A stretch of DNA of 64,000 nucleotides from Gentiana macrophylla (Eukaryota > Streptophyta > Magnoliopsida > Gentianales > Gentianaceae): contig CM047813.1 of the NCBI GenBank assembly GCA_026214975.1, forward strand, positions 35,125,871-35,189,870. The letters run 5' to 3'. The position numbers and the translations under genes were made by a program. This document shows positions 1 to 10,851 of this stretch, one piece after another. The stretch's first letter is position 1. Each line of letters begins with the position of its first letter. The notes under the pieces are model-generated. The model was not told the DNA's origin. It did no database searches and saw only the letters and a list, made by a program, of their open reading frames with translations.

Positions 1-669
1 GCAATCCCTAGTGGCTGACCCTCTCTTATCTTGAAGGTGGCTATTGCCTTCTTCGCCCTCGTTTTCACAGGCTTTTGCCCTGTAATAAGAGCCAAATCAT
101 TCATAGCTGCGTCTAATCCCTTAGCATTCTGCGCAGCTTCTCCTATTCCACAATTCACCACAATCTTATCTACCTTCGGAACCTGCACAAATTCAAACAT
201 ACCAAATACAACAACTAACAATTTATCGGTGTCCCAACAGTATATCGGACAAATTAAGCATATAACATATAGCAACTGCAGAAATGTTATGAAGAATCAA
301 ACTTCATGCAATGTAATTGATAAACTCTTAACATATATGTCGGCCAGCGCCAGTGTATAAGCATAATTGTAAGGAAGAGGAAGTGAAAAAAGATCTTACC
401 TGATGAATATTGGTATACTTAAACTCTTCCATCAGCACAGGCACGATTTTTTCGAGGTATCTGCTCTTGAGGCGATCGACTTTCTCAGCTTCAGTTTTCT
501 CTACTAGTACTATGGCTGACATTGCCTTGACTGATAGACGACCAGGGAAAGACCTGAGATTGCCGCAGGATAATCTCACAGGGTAAACCGGAAAACGGCC
601 GCAGTAAGGAGAAGATGTAGAGTGCAGAAGCGCCGTTAACGGCGCCGGCGACGACGAGGACGAAGCCAT
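1..669 (-). CDS. PRPL5: Plastid 50S ribosomal protein uL5c (nuclear gene), first two exons, partial
   Basis: Uncertain only in extent. The start codon is at 669. Exon 1 (400-669, 90 codons) encodes a Ser/Arg-rich stretch of about 50 residues typical of a chloroplast transit peptide, then a conserved segment containing [18 protein letters not shown] and [16 protein letters not shown] donor lies at 399. Exon 2 (1-182) follows a TTGTGCAG acceptor and reads [18 protein letters not shown], then [20 protein letters not shown], the classic L5 core, before leaving the window. The intron is 183-399 and the phase is kept. L5 binds 5S rRNA in the large plastid ribosomal subunit. The remaining C-terminal exon(s) lie outside the window. 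No frame damage is seen in what is present. Cytosolic ribosomal L11 and mitochondrial L5 are excluded by the transit peptide and by sequence. Confidence 0.93.
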
Positions 670-1245
670 TGGAGAAGTGGATAGCTAATGGATTAGCTGA
701 GGTATTCGTACGGTAAAGGTGAATGGCTGAGTATCGGAATAAATGCACAATTTGTAGTTAATTACGGTGAAGTTATTGTAGGGCGGAGAGAATTTGACTA
801 GATAGTTCGAGTCTCATCGTAAACATATATGGTTTATATCTAATTGAGGAAATTTCGTTTCGTGAAAAAAAATTCAATAATATGAAATTGATTTTTAGAG
901 TCGAAAATCGACTTTACGATTATAATTTGGTAACCACAATATTTATTGTATTTTTAGAATCATTTTCAATTCAATATTTATTGTATTTTTTTTTTGTTTT
1001 TTCATGATGTATTACGGTAGAAGAGGATAACAGAATTTTTTTTTTTTTTTTTTGAGTAATGAAATATCATACTAATATTATTCTATCAAACCACACTACT
1101 TATATGGAAAATCATGTGGATCCATATGGATTTTATTTAACACTTGTATTCATATTGTTTTGCCAACTAAATAGTGTTGTGTTTAATGTGATAATTTTAT
1201 TGTGATTTTACATTTTTTTCAGCACAATAACAAAAGAAGTTACAT
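670..1245. other. Upstream region of uL5c; no gene seen
   Basis: This is AT-rich sequence 5' of the uL5c start, presumably holding its 5' UTR and promoter. It includes homopolymer T tracts near 986-1000 and 1037-1053. I see no coding region and no promoter motif I would defend. Confidence 0.5.
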
Positions 1246-1254
1246 TAATTATAA

Positions 1255-1440
1255 GGGAAAAAAACATTTTAACTCTTATGATTTTATCGATTGAGCGTTT
1301 GTCTCTCGGTTTAAAAATATATTTTTTTAACTCTTTGCGGTTTTTCATAAACCGTCAAACCATAATTCCGGCAAATAGTAAGGAATATTTTGTCGGAATA
1401 TTCTGAATTTTATTGTTTTTCCTGTTTTGCCCTTCTCTTC
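1255..1440 (+). repeat. Left terminal inverted repeat of the MULE
   Basis: Pairs with 3905-4097 in inverted orientation, with small indels and substitutions throughout. The innermost shared block is the TTGTTTTTCCTGTTTTGCCC segment near 1416-1435. Confidence 0.85.
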
Positions 1441-1471
1441 CGATTATCCAAAACATAAGGAACTTCAAATT

Positions 1472-3392
1472 TGTTAGGCTTAGTTAAGGGACCAAGATGC
1501 AACAACCGTCAGGATGTTAAACACTTCTGCCCCACCACGATCCGATTAGGATCTGGATATTTTACTACCTGTATTTCTTGGTAAGTCACCAACCAAGAGA
1601 ATGTTGGATGTAATATCACCGGATGGATCAAGATCCACCCGATTCTGCAAATGGAATAGTATTGATCTGATCTAGTCAACCAAAATACATAAAATAAATA
1701 GATCTAACTCTTTGAGGGGTTAGATTGTTTACCACTTTATGGTGAATAAACTCCAAGAACAATCTCCAATCCAAGATCCAAGCTAGATGAGAAGCCACGC
1801 CTTCCAACGTGTTTCTCAAGCCACCAGGGTGGATGGTGTTTAATCACGGGCCTCCTCGATATGCTACCTTAGAAAAACCAAGTTTTTCTAAAACTCAAAC
1901 CCAAAGAAAATAGCCGAAAATTCCAAGCTATTTTCCATCCAATATTTCAATTGTGTTGTGTGTCATAAGCGCTGGAAAACTCTCTTTATATAGGAGAGTA
2001 ATCCTCGTCCCTCCAAGATTTAATAATTAAGAGATAATTATTAGATTAATCCTTATTCCAAATAAAAGATAAATAAAATAATTATCCCAAACAAATTAGG
2101 ATAAATCATATTATTATCTAATATTCCATGAATTATCAATTAACAAATAAAAGATAAATCACACATTAAATAATTATCCAAGAAAACTAATTTCTTTGTA
2201 ATTATTTAATGATAAAATGCGCCCCACCTTAATAAATTAAAGTCCATGCGCATTTTTTTGACACATTGGGCCGAGTCCACGATTTTTTTTTTCCATGTAT
2301 TTAATTATCTAGTCCAACTAAACAATTAATCACATATCAATTAAATAATCCAATCCAACTATTTAATTATAATTGAGTGAAACGACGAGAAATCGTATAT
2401 CTTATATTATGAAACGCGTCGGGGCCAATGGATCCATATTCATGATTTACAATAAATTAAATAAAATTATTCGTCGAACCAACAATTATATTCAATCTAT
2501 TAATTCCGGGATTACACCACCATAAACCCGGAATCGAACTCTAGCGAATATAGATAACTTATACTCAACTATGAGTTGATAAGCGTCCCATCGATATAAT
2601 CATTACATACGGATAAATCATCCATATATTGTTCACTTCGATTCGAGATATCTCCGTAAACCTTTCTCAAACATATTATTCTTACTTACCATTAACCCCT
2701 AGTGATCAATTAGTTCACCACTAATATAGTATGAACCGGGCCCATCGATCGCTTTGCAGGGTTAACAAATAAGAGAATCGTGCTCTGTCTACTTCCCGAA
2801 GGAATGGATTCCATATCTCGTGATAAGACAGTACTACTCACTCATCCCGAATAGAGCCAACGAGAAATGTTGGACCACATACTGCAAGTGATCGATCCTC
2901 GCTAACACATCAAACTCTACCCTGGTCCTAAGCGATGTGCGTGCATGATCACCTCGAGATTAAGATTAATCCATATATGATCATCTTGTAATTCGATAAG
3001 ACTTCTCGACACGGAATTATATCGAGAACTCAAATCAAATCGGCTCAAATTTATATGATTATCATCATATATAAATGCCCCACTAGGTATCCTATTGCCG
3101 ATAATCCGGATAAGATCATCACACCGTAAAGTGTTTCCGCGCGATTAATACAAATTAATCATGAGACCCGTCTTTCAGATTAATAAATACTACTGATTAA
3201 GTTAATTTTAAGACATCTCACTAACTCAATCCTCTTGCTTATAACCATACACCGAGTTATATAATTATATAAACGCGAGTTTAGGGGTTTCAAGTAGTGT
3301 CTTAATTATAAGATACATGCATATAATAAGATGAATTATTAATTTTGTCCTAAAACAATTACATAATTGTCTTTCGGACACTACACCTAACA
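1472..3392 (-). mobile_element. Probable solo LTR of an LTR retrotransposon inside the MULE
   Basis: About 1.9 kb without coding capacity. The termini are TGTTAGG at the left and CCTAACA at the right, the TG...CA inverted ends of an LTR. On the minus strand a TATA-like CCTATATAAAGAG lies near 1983-1998, which supports a minus orientation. No primer-binding site, polypurine tract or pol flanks it, so a solo LTR is the simplest reading. The flanking 5-mers (AAATT on the left, CTTAT on the right) do not match, so one boundary could be wrong or one duplication has decayed. Superfamily not assigned. Confidence 0.6.
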
Positions 3393-3399
3393 CTTATTG

Positions 3400-3602
3400 G
3401 ACAGAATATAGAGAAGAGGTCTGCACGGAGAATATAGAGAATTAGAGGTCTTTCGGGCACTGCACGGAGAATTAGGGTTTTCAGTAGTGTCTTAAACAGT
3501 GGAAACAGTGGAAACAGTGGAGAATATAGAGAAGAGGTCTGCACTTATTCCGTTGAAACAGTGGAAACAGTGGAAAGAATAGAGAAGAGGTCTGCACGGA
3601 GA
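3400..3602. repeat. Degenerate tandem and dispersed short repeats
   Basis: A unit containing AGAATATAGAGAAGAGGTCT recurs at about 3402, 3520 and (diverged) 3576. Runs of GTGGAAACA (period 9) lie between 3500 and 3570. Minus-strand open frames here, with Ser-Thr-Val repeats, are products of this repetition and not genes. Confidence 0.75.
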
Positions 3603-3904
3603 TGGTGGTGGTATTGGGCAGAAAATAGTCAACGAGATGATGAAGGGAAACTGGTCACTGTAAAATAATAAAACAAACAAAAATAACAAGCAGCCAGAAA
3701 TGTCCTATTCTATTCCTTCTCATGTTTGAGGTTGAAGCAGCAGCACAAAACCCACCTTCCCAAAATTGGCCCCGCCCTCGTCAATCATCGGCGTTCTCCT
3801 TTTATTTTTCCAAAAGAGTCGATCTAATTTTTTGGTGAAGAGAAATAAGTTAATTTGAGAAATAAGTTTGTCCTTCTAAAAAAAGAAATAAGTTTGTTTT
3901 AGTT

Positions 3905-4097
3905 AATTGGAAAACAAGGGCAAAACAGGAAAAACAATAACGTTCAGGATATTTCGATAAAATATTCGTTAGTATTTGTCGGAATTGTTATTTGACGGTT
4001 TTTGAAAAATCACAGGAAGTTAAAAAGTATATTTTTAAATCATAATGGAGCAAACGTTTCAATTGGCAAACCACAAGGGGTAAAATGTTTTTTCCCC
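3905..4097 (-). repeat. Right terminal inverted repeat of the MULE
   Basis: Reverse complement of the left arm at 1255-1440. It ends in CCCC directly before the 9-bp target duplication TAATTATAA at 4098-4106. Confidence 0.85.
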
Positions 4098-4291
4098 TAA
4101 TTATAATCAAAAGCTTTTTAGTAATTTCATTTTTAAAATCAATGCATTAACTAATTTCGTTAATATTATGATGTTAACCTTTTTTTTTTTTGAGGAAGTG
4201 ATTTTAACACTTATATCACATAAATTAGAATATGGGAAGTATTAGATAATATGAAGATTAAATGAATATGGATAAATATACTAAACAAAAA

Positions 4292-4543
4292 GTGGGCGTA
4301 TCAATTCAGATAAATGGCATCCTGCGTATGGATATGGCGAAATAAACTCTACAATGGAGTTGAGGATAGACACCCGCCAATCACAGTTTTGATTTCTAAT
4401 GTGGCAACCCGAGTTAGAAATCTTAGATTAGCATTGGACTTGATTAATTGTTTTTTTTTCTCAGTATTGTACTCTATGAACTTTCCAATTTTTGATTGAA
4501 ATAAAAGCTCGTTTCCTCAACCAAAAAAAATAACAAAAAAATT
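4292..4543 (+). mobile_element. 5'-truncated LINE, 3' end with poly(A) tail
   Basis: The element is bounded by a perfect 13-bp target-site duplication TACTAAACAAAAA at 4279-4291 and 4544-4556. The 5' part encodes a short peptide with a WIWRNKLYNG motif and the downstream part is T-rich. It ends with an AATAAAAGC block and an A-rich tail (4523-4540). A severely 5'-truncated plant LINE-type retrotransposon is the best fit: variable-length duplication, poly(A) end, WRNK-type motif seen near the C-terminus of plant LINE ORF2. No catalytic domain survives. Confidence 0.78.
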
Positions 4544-4556
4544 TACTAAACAAAAA

Positions 4557-4740
4557 CGTAATACATCAATTGATAAAATTTATTTCGTTATTAGATGGTT
4601 ATGAATAAAATTCACAAATTTCATTGGTTTTAAATAAATTACAATTTACAAAAGATTTTTTTTATCATCATTGAACAAATAATCTAAATAATAACATTAT
4701 TTGCTGAATCTTGATCGTCAAGCCCACAAAAGAGCCTGCG
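4557..4740. other. AT-rich spacer, nothing recognised
   Basis: Between the LINE and the gypsy fragment. No coding region, repeat boundary or RNA gene is visible. Confidence 0.5.
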
Positions 4741-4743
4741 GAT

Positions 4744-5588
4744 TCACATTAAGTTTGTACGTAGCCTAATAACGAATAGGGTCTTCGGCCCAATCAGCCC
4801 CTCAACCTGTCTTTGGAGTTTGACGATTTGTTCTGCAAATGGGTTCAGGCCGTAGTGTCTAGAGGTGTCTGCTGCCCGGGAACCCTCGGCTCGGTGATTA
4901 ACCTCGCCCTGTTGATTCCCCAACTTTGCCCTCACGCTCCTAGGAGCAGATTGGACCTCGTCACTATTTTCTTTCTGCGACTGATCATCGCGCTGCTCGG
5001 GGATGGGACCTAGGTGTTCTTGAATGAGCCGACGTTCCTCAGGTCACTTGGTGGTGGAGTGAACGCTCCCCTCTCGTTAGTGCAATGGGAGGGAGGATCA
5101 TGTTGTCGAACTGGGAAGTCAATGTATCGGTCTGTAATGGGCGACTTCAACGGTGGGACGAACTCACTGATCCGGAAGGTCGGCTTTCCGAGGCGGATAA
5201 GTTCTCTATTGGTTTGATGGATCCTTTCAGCATAAGCAGCGTGGGCAAGCAATGCTTTCGCGTAGATCTCATCGTATGCTTCCGCCTCCTCGCGGGGGGA
5301 AGGCTGATACGAGCACGACGGCCGAGACGCATTAGCTGCTTCTTTTCCTTTCCCTTGGCCGGCGATGGCGGCCAGTTTCTTTGGACCTGCTGTCAAGGTG
5401 ATCCTGCGCGTCGTACTGGTGAATGTCTTCACCCGGCGGGTCAGACGATCGTTGATCGTTGGGGTCATGGTGTGCAGTGTCGTGACCGGCCTGAGACCCC
5501 TCCACGTCTGGATCCGCATTACCTTTCCTTTTCCTACTGGGTGGAAGACTGTCCTTTCAGACAATGCTCGCCGAGTTTCAACAGGCAT
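4744..5588 (-). pseudogene. gag-like N-terminal region of a gypsy element, broken
   Basis: An open frame of 192 codons (5010-5588) starts 295 bp after the PBS. It encodes a basic, low-complexity protein with AEAYDEIYAKALLAHAAYAE and a proline-rich end. A second frame (4744-4935) continues with NPFAEQIVKLQRQVEGL, a motif of the type found in gag of plant Tat-like gypsy elements. A frame change and stop codons lie between the two, so it is not functional. The Retrotrans_gag core itself is absent. Confidence 0.55.
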
Positions 5589-5903
5589 TTTCTTCGTGTC
5601 AAGAGATTCTGATGAAGCTTGGAGGAAATGTGGTGAACACGATGAAAGTCTGATGAATCTGAGACGGAACCAATGAAAATCTGATGAATCTGATAGGGGA
5701 ATTCAGTCGTACATTCCTTGAATCCTGTTTTTCCGATGGAGATCTCGTTGAAGATCTGGAAACCCGAACGAACTAAATGAGGCTTCCAATGAAGGCCGGC
5801 CGGAACTGAAGTTGGGCAGTTTTAGGCCGCCGGAAATCCCAAATTAACCGTGAATCTGACCAGAAAATGCTAAGAATGTCGAGTTCCCGGTAACGGAGCC
5901 AAC

Positions 5904-6521
5904 TGATAACATCGGAATTATCACAAACAAGATTATGTGGTGGATAAATGGCTAATTAAGTGTGGTTTTGTATGTTTTATGTCATTTAGTCTCAAGAACA
6001 ATATAAAGATCAAGTACAATAAAATGGGGTGTTTTTTTGGGGGGATTATGGCTGAGCCAAGGTGGCTGCCTACGTACCCTTGAGTTTAAGGGATCAAGCC
6101 AAATAATGTGGTGTTGACTGTTATTTTCACGTAGTTATGGTGTGTGGGGGAGCACCGCTGTTTATAGATGACATAGTTGGTATTTACAATAGGGCGGTAA
6201 GATGCGTGTGTCGATGGGCGAGCTCTGATAGGCGGGCTTATGTCGAGGCCGCTGCGAGCTCTGTGCTGGTGACTGTTTGTGTGCTTGTTTAACTGATTGG
6301 GTTTTGCCCGAGCTGTTGGCGAGATGAGCTGGTCGGGGCCCCGGTGTCCGAGCTGAACTGTATACAGGTTTGGTCATCGTCTTCCGTCTCGGCTGTTGGC
6401 GAGAGCTTGTGGGGGTATGAAACGGGCCCTATTTCCTTTGTGTGACTGGGCTTATGATGGGCGTGCTAGCTGGGCCGCGGGCTTTACCCTTTGTTGGGAT
6501 CTCGCCGTTCTTGGTTTATCA
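5904..6521 (-). repeat. 5' LTR of the minus-strand gypsy fragment
   Basis: The termini read TGATAACATC at the left and GGTTTATCA at the right, which form an inverted pair, and the 3' end abuts the PBS. Length about 618 bp. No partner LTR is present in the window, so the outer (right) boundary rests on the inverted termini alone. Confidence 0.6.
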
Positions 6522-6756
6522 CCAAGAGACATACACAACCATAGATCTATGGATTGATCCAAGGGTGAACAAAGGTGCAAAAGTCTTGATCAAGTACAAT
6601 GTCTTATCACCCTTTCCATCTACTTTCTTTGTTTGTTATGCAATGGATATCTCATGCTTGGGAGCTCCATTTCAGCTGATATTAAGCTTCATACATCCGA
6701 TAAGTCAACTTTCTTCGACTTTGAGATTCAAATCAAACAACTAGTTTGGACTTGGT
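6522..6756 (+). other. Short open frame of unknown origin between two retroelement fragments
   Basis: The frame reads HQETYTTIDLWIDPRVNKGA then KVLIKYNVLSPFPSTFFVCY and ends near 6744. I do not recognise it with confidence. The NKG-K-KY-V-SP pattern is loosely like the N-terminal part of plant APD-type RING E3 ligases, so it could be an exon relic. It could equally be unannotated LTR sequence of the copia fragment that follows. Confidence 0.25.
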
Positions 6757-7694
6757 TGATATTTTGTTGTTGGTGATTGTTTGGTCTATAAAGGGGGTTC
6801 ACCTGCAATTGGGAGAGACTATTGCTACTATTGCCAAAGATAAGGCTTTGTTCATTCCCTTCGAACTATCTTAGCTTTAAATCTTAATAATTTGAGATAA
6901 TTTAAGACTTTGTAACAGACAGATTGTTCAGTTCTATGGACTGTCTTATGGCTGATAGTTGGTAGTTGTGGCTTGGGATCTTTGTTGGTTATCATCAACA
7001 ACTCTAAGCATTTAGAGATTGATACTTTATTATTTTACCAGAGAAATGCTTGCAGATAGTGAAGTTGCAGTTTTCGAGCAGTATAATATGTGGAAATGTC
7101 ATAAGCCAGTATTGACTAAGTGTTTAAGGTTTGGTTTGTGATTGCATTGTTGATAGACACTTGTAATACCTGATACTATCATTAATAAAAGAATCTTAGT
7201 TCTTAGAAGGTTTACAAATATAGATCTCACGGTCTGGTACATGATTGACAACAACACTGGGGGTGTTTTACATCTTGTTATTGGAATCAGTATAAATCCT
7301 TTTGCTCCCCATTTACTACACCTTGCGAGCTTTGTTTCAATGTTGTGATTATTTCCTGAGCTAATACATTGTTTGAGCAACCATCCGTAAGCATTACATC
7401 ATCAGAATGTTGATCAAAACTTAAGCATTATCTGCGAATCAGAACATCATCAATCTTGACCTAATCAAGCTAAGTTTGGTTCTCATTAATTGAGGATTAG
7501 AACACTTGCACTAAATGTCATTTGAGGGAATTTAAATCTTATTTGTTTGGTAAAATAACCATTCATCCCCTCTGTTCCACTTAGTTACTTTTTGAATCGT
7601 ATCAATTGGTATCAGAGACGGTTTATTTGTGCAAACTGTTTAACTATATCCTGAAAACATAACTACAACGACTTTCACAAAGTCTCAACATGGC

Positions 7695-8132
7695 ATGTCT
7701 GGTATGAGGCCACCATACTTTACTGGAGTTCATTTTGATCACCGAAAAAAGGCTGTGAGACTTCATCTTAAATCACTTGATCTTGATCTTTGGTATGTCA
7801 TTGAAGATGGACCTTTTGTCCCAATAAAAACAAGATCACAGAAGATGTGGTTGAGAATGTTGTCAAAACTAGACAAGAATGGGAAGAAGCTGATGAGAAA
7901 AGAAAGATCTATGTGAATCCTAGATCAATGACCATTTTCATCAATGAAATGATTATTGAAGATGCCAGGTATGTTTCTCTTTGCAGATCTGCAAAAGAAA
8001 ATGGATCTTAACTTAAACTGAAATAAGAAGGTACCAACATAGTAAAGAAATCAAATTAACATTCTTATGCATTCCTGTGAATGTTTTCAAAATGAAACCT
8101 AATGAATCTGTTTGTGAGATGGATGTTTTTTT

Positions 8133-8179
<47 letters not shown>

Positions 8180-8230
8180 ACCATTGATGTTTTGAAAGAA
8201 TTTAATGTAGAGATTTGATACAAGTTTCAT
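7695..8230 (+). pseudogene. copia gag fragment (UBN2-type), frameshifted
   Basis: The first frame reads MSGMRPPYFTGVHFDH, then LHLKSLDLDLWYVIEDGPF, the conserved N-terminal region of plant copia gag. After a frame shift near 7910 another frame gives YVNPRSMTIFINEMI. Further gag-like peptides (MKPNESVCEMDVFL, TIDVLKEFNVEI) lie on either side of an A-tract at 8137-8178. The tract therefore looks like an expansion within gag sequence and not a retroposon tail. Non-functional. Confidence 0.65.
8137..8178 (+). repeat. Poly(A) tract, about 42 bp
   Basis: Uninterrupted run of A inside the copia gag remnant. Its length is likely to be polymorphic or imprecisely assembled. Confidence 0.9.
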
Positions 8231-8930
8231 ACAACCGTCGTACCATAGAAATCTTTATTCCAAATATGTAAAGGATATTTATAATAAAGATCACAGTATC
8301 AACACATTAATACAAACTTTTTTTTGGAAAGGAATTAATTCCAAATTTTCTCACAGAACGTCTCACAGAACCTTCAAACTCAAATATTCCACACGGCATA
8401 AATAAATAACTATTCACGAACACACACTTTCTGTACAGATCTTTACATCAAAAAAAGCCACAGTAGGTCACAGGTTGATGACCCGGAATAAAATAAAATA
8501 AAATAAATTCATCAGCCAAGTCGCGACTCTGAAAACTACAACATGCAGGCTAGCATCTTCAAGAACCTTCAACTGAAGAATAACCTGCCAAAACATACTC
8601 CCATCTAGGAAAATCCTTGTACACGGAATCTCTATTGCACATCATTGAATGAGCGACGTGTGTATATATATATAAACCGCATTGTCAACCACCCTACATT
8701 GTCATTTTACACATGTATGTACATAGTAGAAGCACTGTTTCAGCTTTTCCAAGTGCAGAATTCATACAAAAGGCATGAATGTCTGTATGTGTCTTTAAGA
8801 ATGAGATGTAGACTTTGTGTACCCCCCAACTCATACCTGAATTGGCCATCATCAGCAAAGCTATTATTAGCCTCTCAAATTGTGGATGTAACTTGTAAGA
8901 ACAAATTAACACTAGATTAAGCATATTTAC
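8231..8930 (-). other. Probable last exon and 3' UTR of the RVE-like gene
   Basis: This lies downstream of the last exon I can place (8931-9050). Reading on past its GTAAAT donor stays open to 8694 but gives a peptide unlike the family, so that part is probably intron and the true terminal exon is short. I could not choose an acceptor. An A-rich tract, an ATTTT-type repeat at 8485-8508 and T-rich sequence suit a 3' UTR. Confidence 0.4.
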
Positions 8931-10799
8931 CTTCAGATCTTTTGCACTGGTAGAACCACTCCCGAATTTATTAGATTCGGCATTACCATGTGCTATATTT
9001 TCATTCTCCTCTTCCCGGCATCCACGACTGTAGGATGCAATTACTCTCCTCTATACCAATAACCACACGAAATTTTTTTTTTTATAAAAAACCACTGACC
9101 AAATCAGATTAATAATCTCGGAACACAAACTCTGGTAATAAGTGCAACATATGAGAAAACAGGTCTAAAGGAAGTTGAACAGTCAACACAGTGAAATCAC
9201 CTATGATCTAAATAGCAGGATTTATAACTTACATGATATTCACACTCAGGGCTCTGTAAATTAACAGAGAGATTCATCATCAATGTCACTATCTGCACAG
9301 AATGATCATTTCATTCAGTAACGAAATTCTGAAGCAATTCAAGTGAATCAGAAAATCAACACACAAAATTCAGTAGCAAGTGGATAATGCCCAAAAATAG
9401 ATCTCTACCATGAAGAAAATATATATAGTAAAAGAGGTATATGGTCAACCTTTGAGTGATGCTTGATTCAGAATATTATATTGTTCATTATAAAAGAATG
9501 ATGCATCTAATGAAATTTGTTTGAAGAGAAATTAAGTGTTCAGAATAACCTACCATCTTCATGAGTAAAGGATAATTTCATCAATAACTCAATCAAACAC
9601 CTCGATTGTAATTATCAAATGCTAGAAATAATAATGTTAAAAAAGTAAATCAATGCAGACAATGCTTAATCCCATTACGCCTTCATCCCGAGGTAAATAA
9701 TCCCCCTCTCCAAACCCTTGGATTACTTAATCCCACATCTTTGGTATAATTTAATTAAATGGGATTACTAATCCCAGGCAAAAACTTAACTAAACAAAGG
9801 ATAATACATCACCCACCCTTGTCTCATCTGGTGAACACATTCAGTAGAGAGAGATATTCTCAACCTAGATTCTGCTTCTCCTCCATGAAGAGGAAGTGGA
9901 TATTCTAAAATTAAGCACATTGAACATTTTCAATATTCAGCTATCAGCATTTATGCTCTTATCCTGAGACTAAAACGGAGCACATAGGTAACAACCGATT
10001 CCTGTTTAAGTAATGAATGTCTTTGAAATCTGATTTTGAGAAGGAAAAAAAAAAAAAAAAAAAAAAAAAACTTTGAAAATCTGAATTACCGTCTCCACAT
10101 TGATGGAGTCCATTTGGCTTAGTCTCTGTAAGTGATCACTAGCTGCCGGATCAAAGATGCTTCCAAGAAAACTATAAACCTTTTCAAAATCTGGTACAAC
10201 TGCTACAAAATAGAACAGGCAAAACAGCTTAATCAGTTAAATAATAATAATAATAAATACAAGCATAACTAACTTTCATTTGTGGTTTTATTGCAGGAAT
10301 CACAGGAATTGAAGTTTTATAAGTTAGGATGTAAGAAGCACTGGATAAGTTCTAGAATGAGCCAAGAATAGGATAGAAGTATTGGTAGGAGTAAACGGCT
10401 AGCATGAGTTTTGTCTTGGTGACCATTCTTTTTTTCTTGGCATCTGTCCGCCTATCCATGGGTGTACTTTCTTGAATATCTTAAATAGAGTGAAGTGGAT
10501 TATAATTAAAGGAGAAACCCAAACTCTTTCGGGAAACCCCACAGCCCCTCATAAGCAAAAGGGTAAGTAAAAAAACAAGAGTGCATATGTTATAACAACC
10601 ATCACAATACTAATCCCTCCTACCCCTCCCTGTGACCTGTCTTCCAACGGAAACCAGGTCCACAAAATAATATTATTAATAATTGTACATAATACTTGGT
10701 AACCTGCCCGCCCTCCCTCTTCACTCCTCTTCATCAATTACTACTAAAATAAAAAATTCAGAGAATGAACTGCTGCTCAATCTATGCACAAGCTTTTTG

Positions 10800-10815
10800 A
10801 AGAAAGAACACACAC

Positions 10816-10849
<34 letters not shown>

Positions 10850-10851
10850 GC
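10800..10851. repeat. CA/TA microsatellite in an RVE-like intron
   Basis: ACACACACA followed by a long TA run with one interruption, inside the intron between the exons at 11173-11298 and 10090-10199. A poly(A) run also lies at about 10046-10070 in the next intron. Confidence 0.9.

Larger units (their letters stand above)
1255..4097. mobile_element. Non-autonomous Mutator-like (MULE-type) element with long TIRs
   Basis: The ends are imperfect terminal inverted repeats of about 190 bp. The left arm begins GGGAAAAAAACATTTTA; the reverse complement of the right arm begins GGGGAAAAAACATTTTA. Both arms share blocks such as ACCGTCAAA, GAATATTTT and ATTGTTTTTCCTGTTTTGCC. A 9-bp direct repeat TAATTATAA flanks the element at 1246-1254 and 4098-4106. 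Long TIRs plus a 9-bp duplication are the hallmark of Mutator-like elements. No transposase is present, so it must have been moved in trans. The interior holds a probable solo LTR and a degenerate tandem repeat; the rest is unrecognised. Confidence 0.85.
4741..6521 (-). mobile_element. 5' end of a minus-strand gypsy-type LTR retrotransposon (LTR, PBS, gag), truncated
   Basis: On the minus strand the order is LTR (5904-6521), a primer-binding site directly after it (TTGGCTCCGTTACCGGGAAC, 5884-5903), a leader, then a gag-like reading frame from 5588 downward. Sequence stops being recognisable near 4741. The PBS resembles the tRNA-Asp type common in plant Ty3/gypsy elements. There is no protease, RT or second LTR, so this is a broken copy. 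Confidence 0.72.
6757..8260 (+). mobile_element. 5' end of a copia-type retrotransposon (LTR part, PBS, gag), truncated
   Basis: A PBS of the initiator-methionine tRNA type (TTGGTATCAGAGACG, 7606-7620) follows sequence ending in GTATCA, which is the expected LTR 3' end at 7604. A gag start lies 75 bp further on. A TATA-like CTATAAAGG near 6784 fits an LTR promoter. The left LTR boundary is not resolved: the inverted pair TGATA (6757) and TATCA (7604) is one possibility. No pol or second LTR follows. Confidence 0.65.

Noticed and set aside
3359..3689. Minus-strand frames with Ser-Thr-Val repeats
   Set aside because: They are translations of the GTGGAAACA tandem repeat and neighbouring copies, not a gene.
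5014..5676. Plus-strand ORFs of 67-175 codons
   Set aside because: Antisense to the gag-like frame of the minus-strand gypsy fragment. The minus strand has the PBS, LTR and gag motif.
7600..7622. tRNA gene suggested by GGTATCAGAG
   Set aside because: Only the 3' complementary part of an initiator tRNA is matched; it is a retrotransposon primer-binding site. The TGGCGCCGTTGCCGGGGA matches elsewhere are likewise PBS and not tRNA genes.
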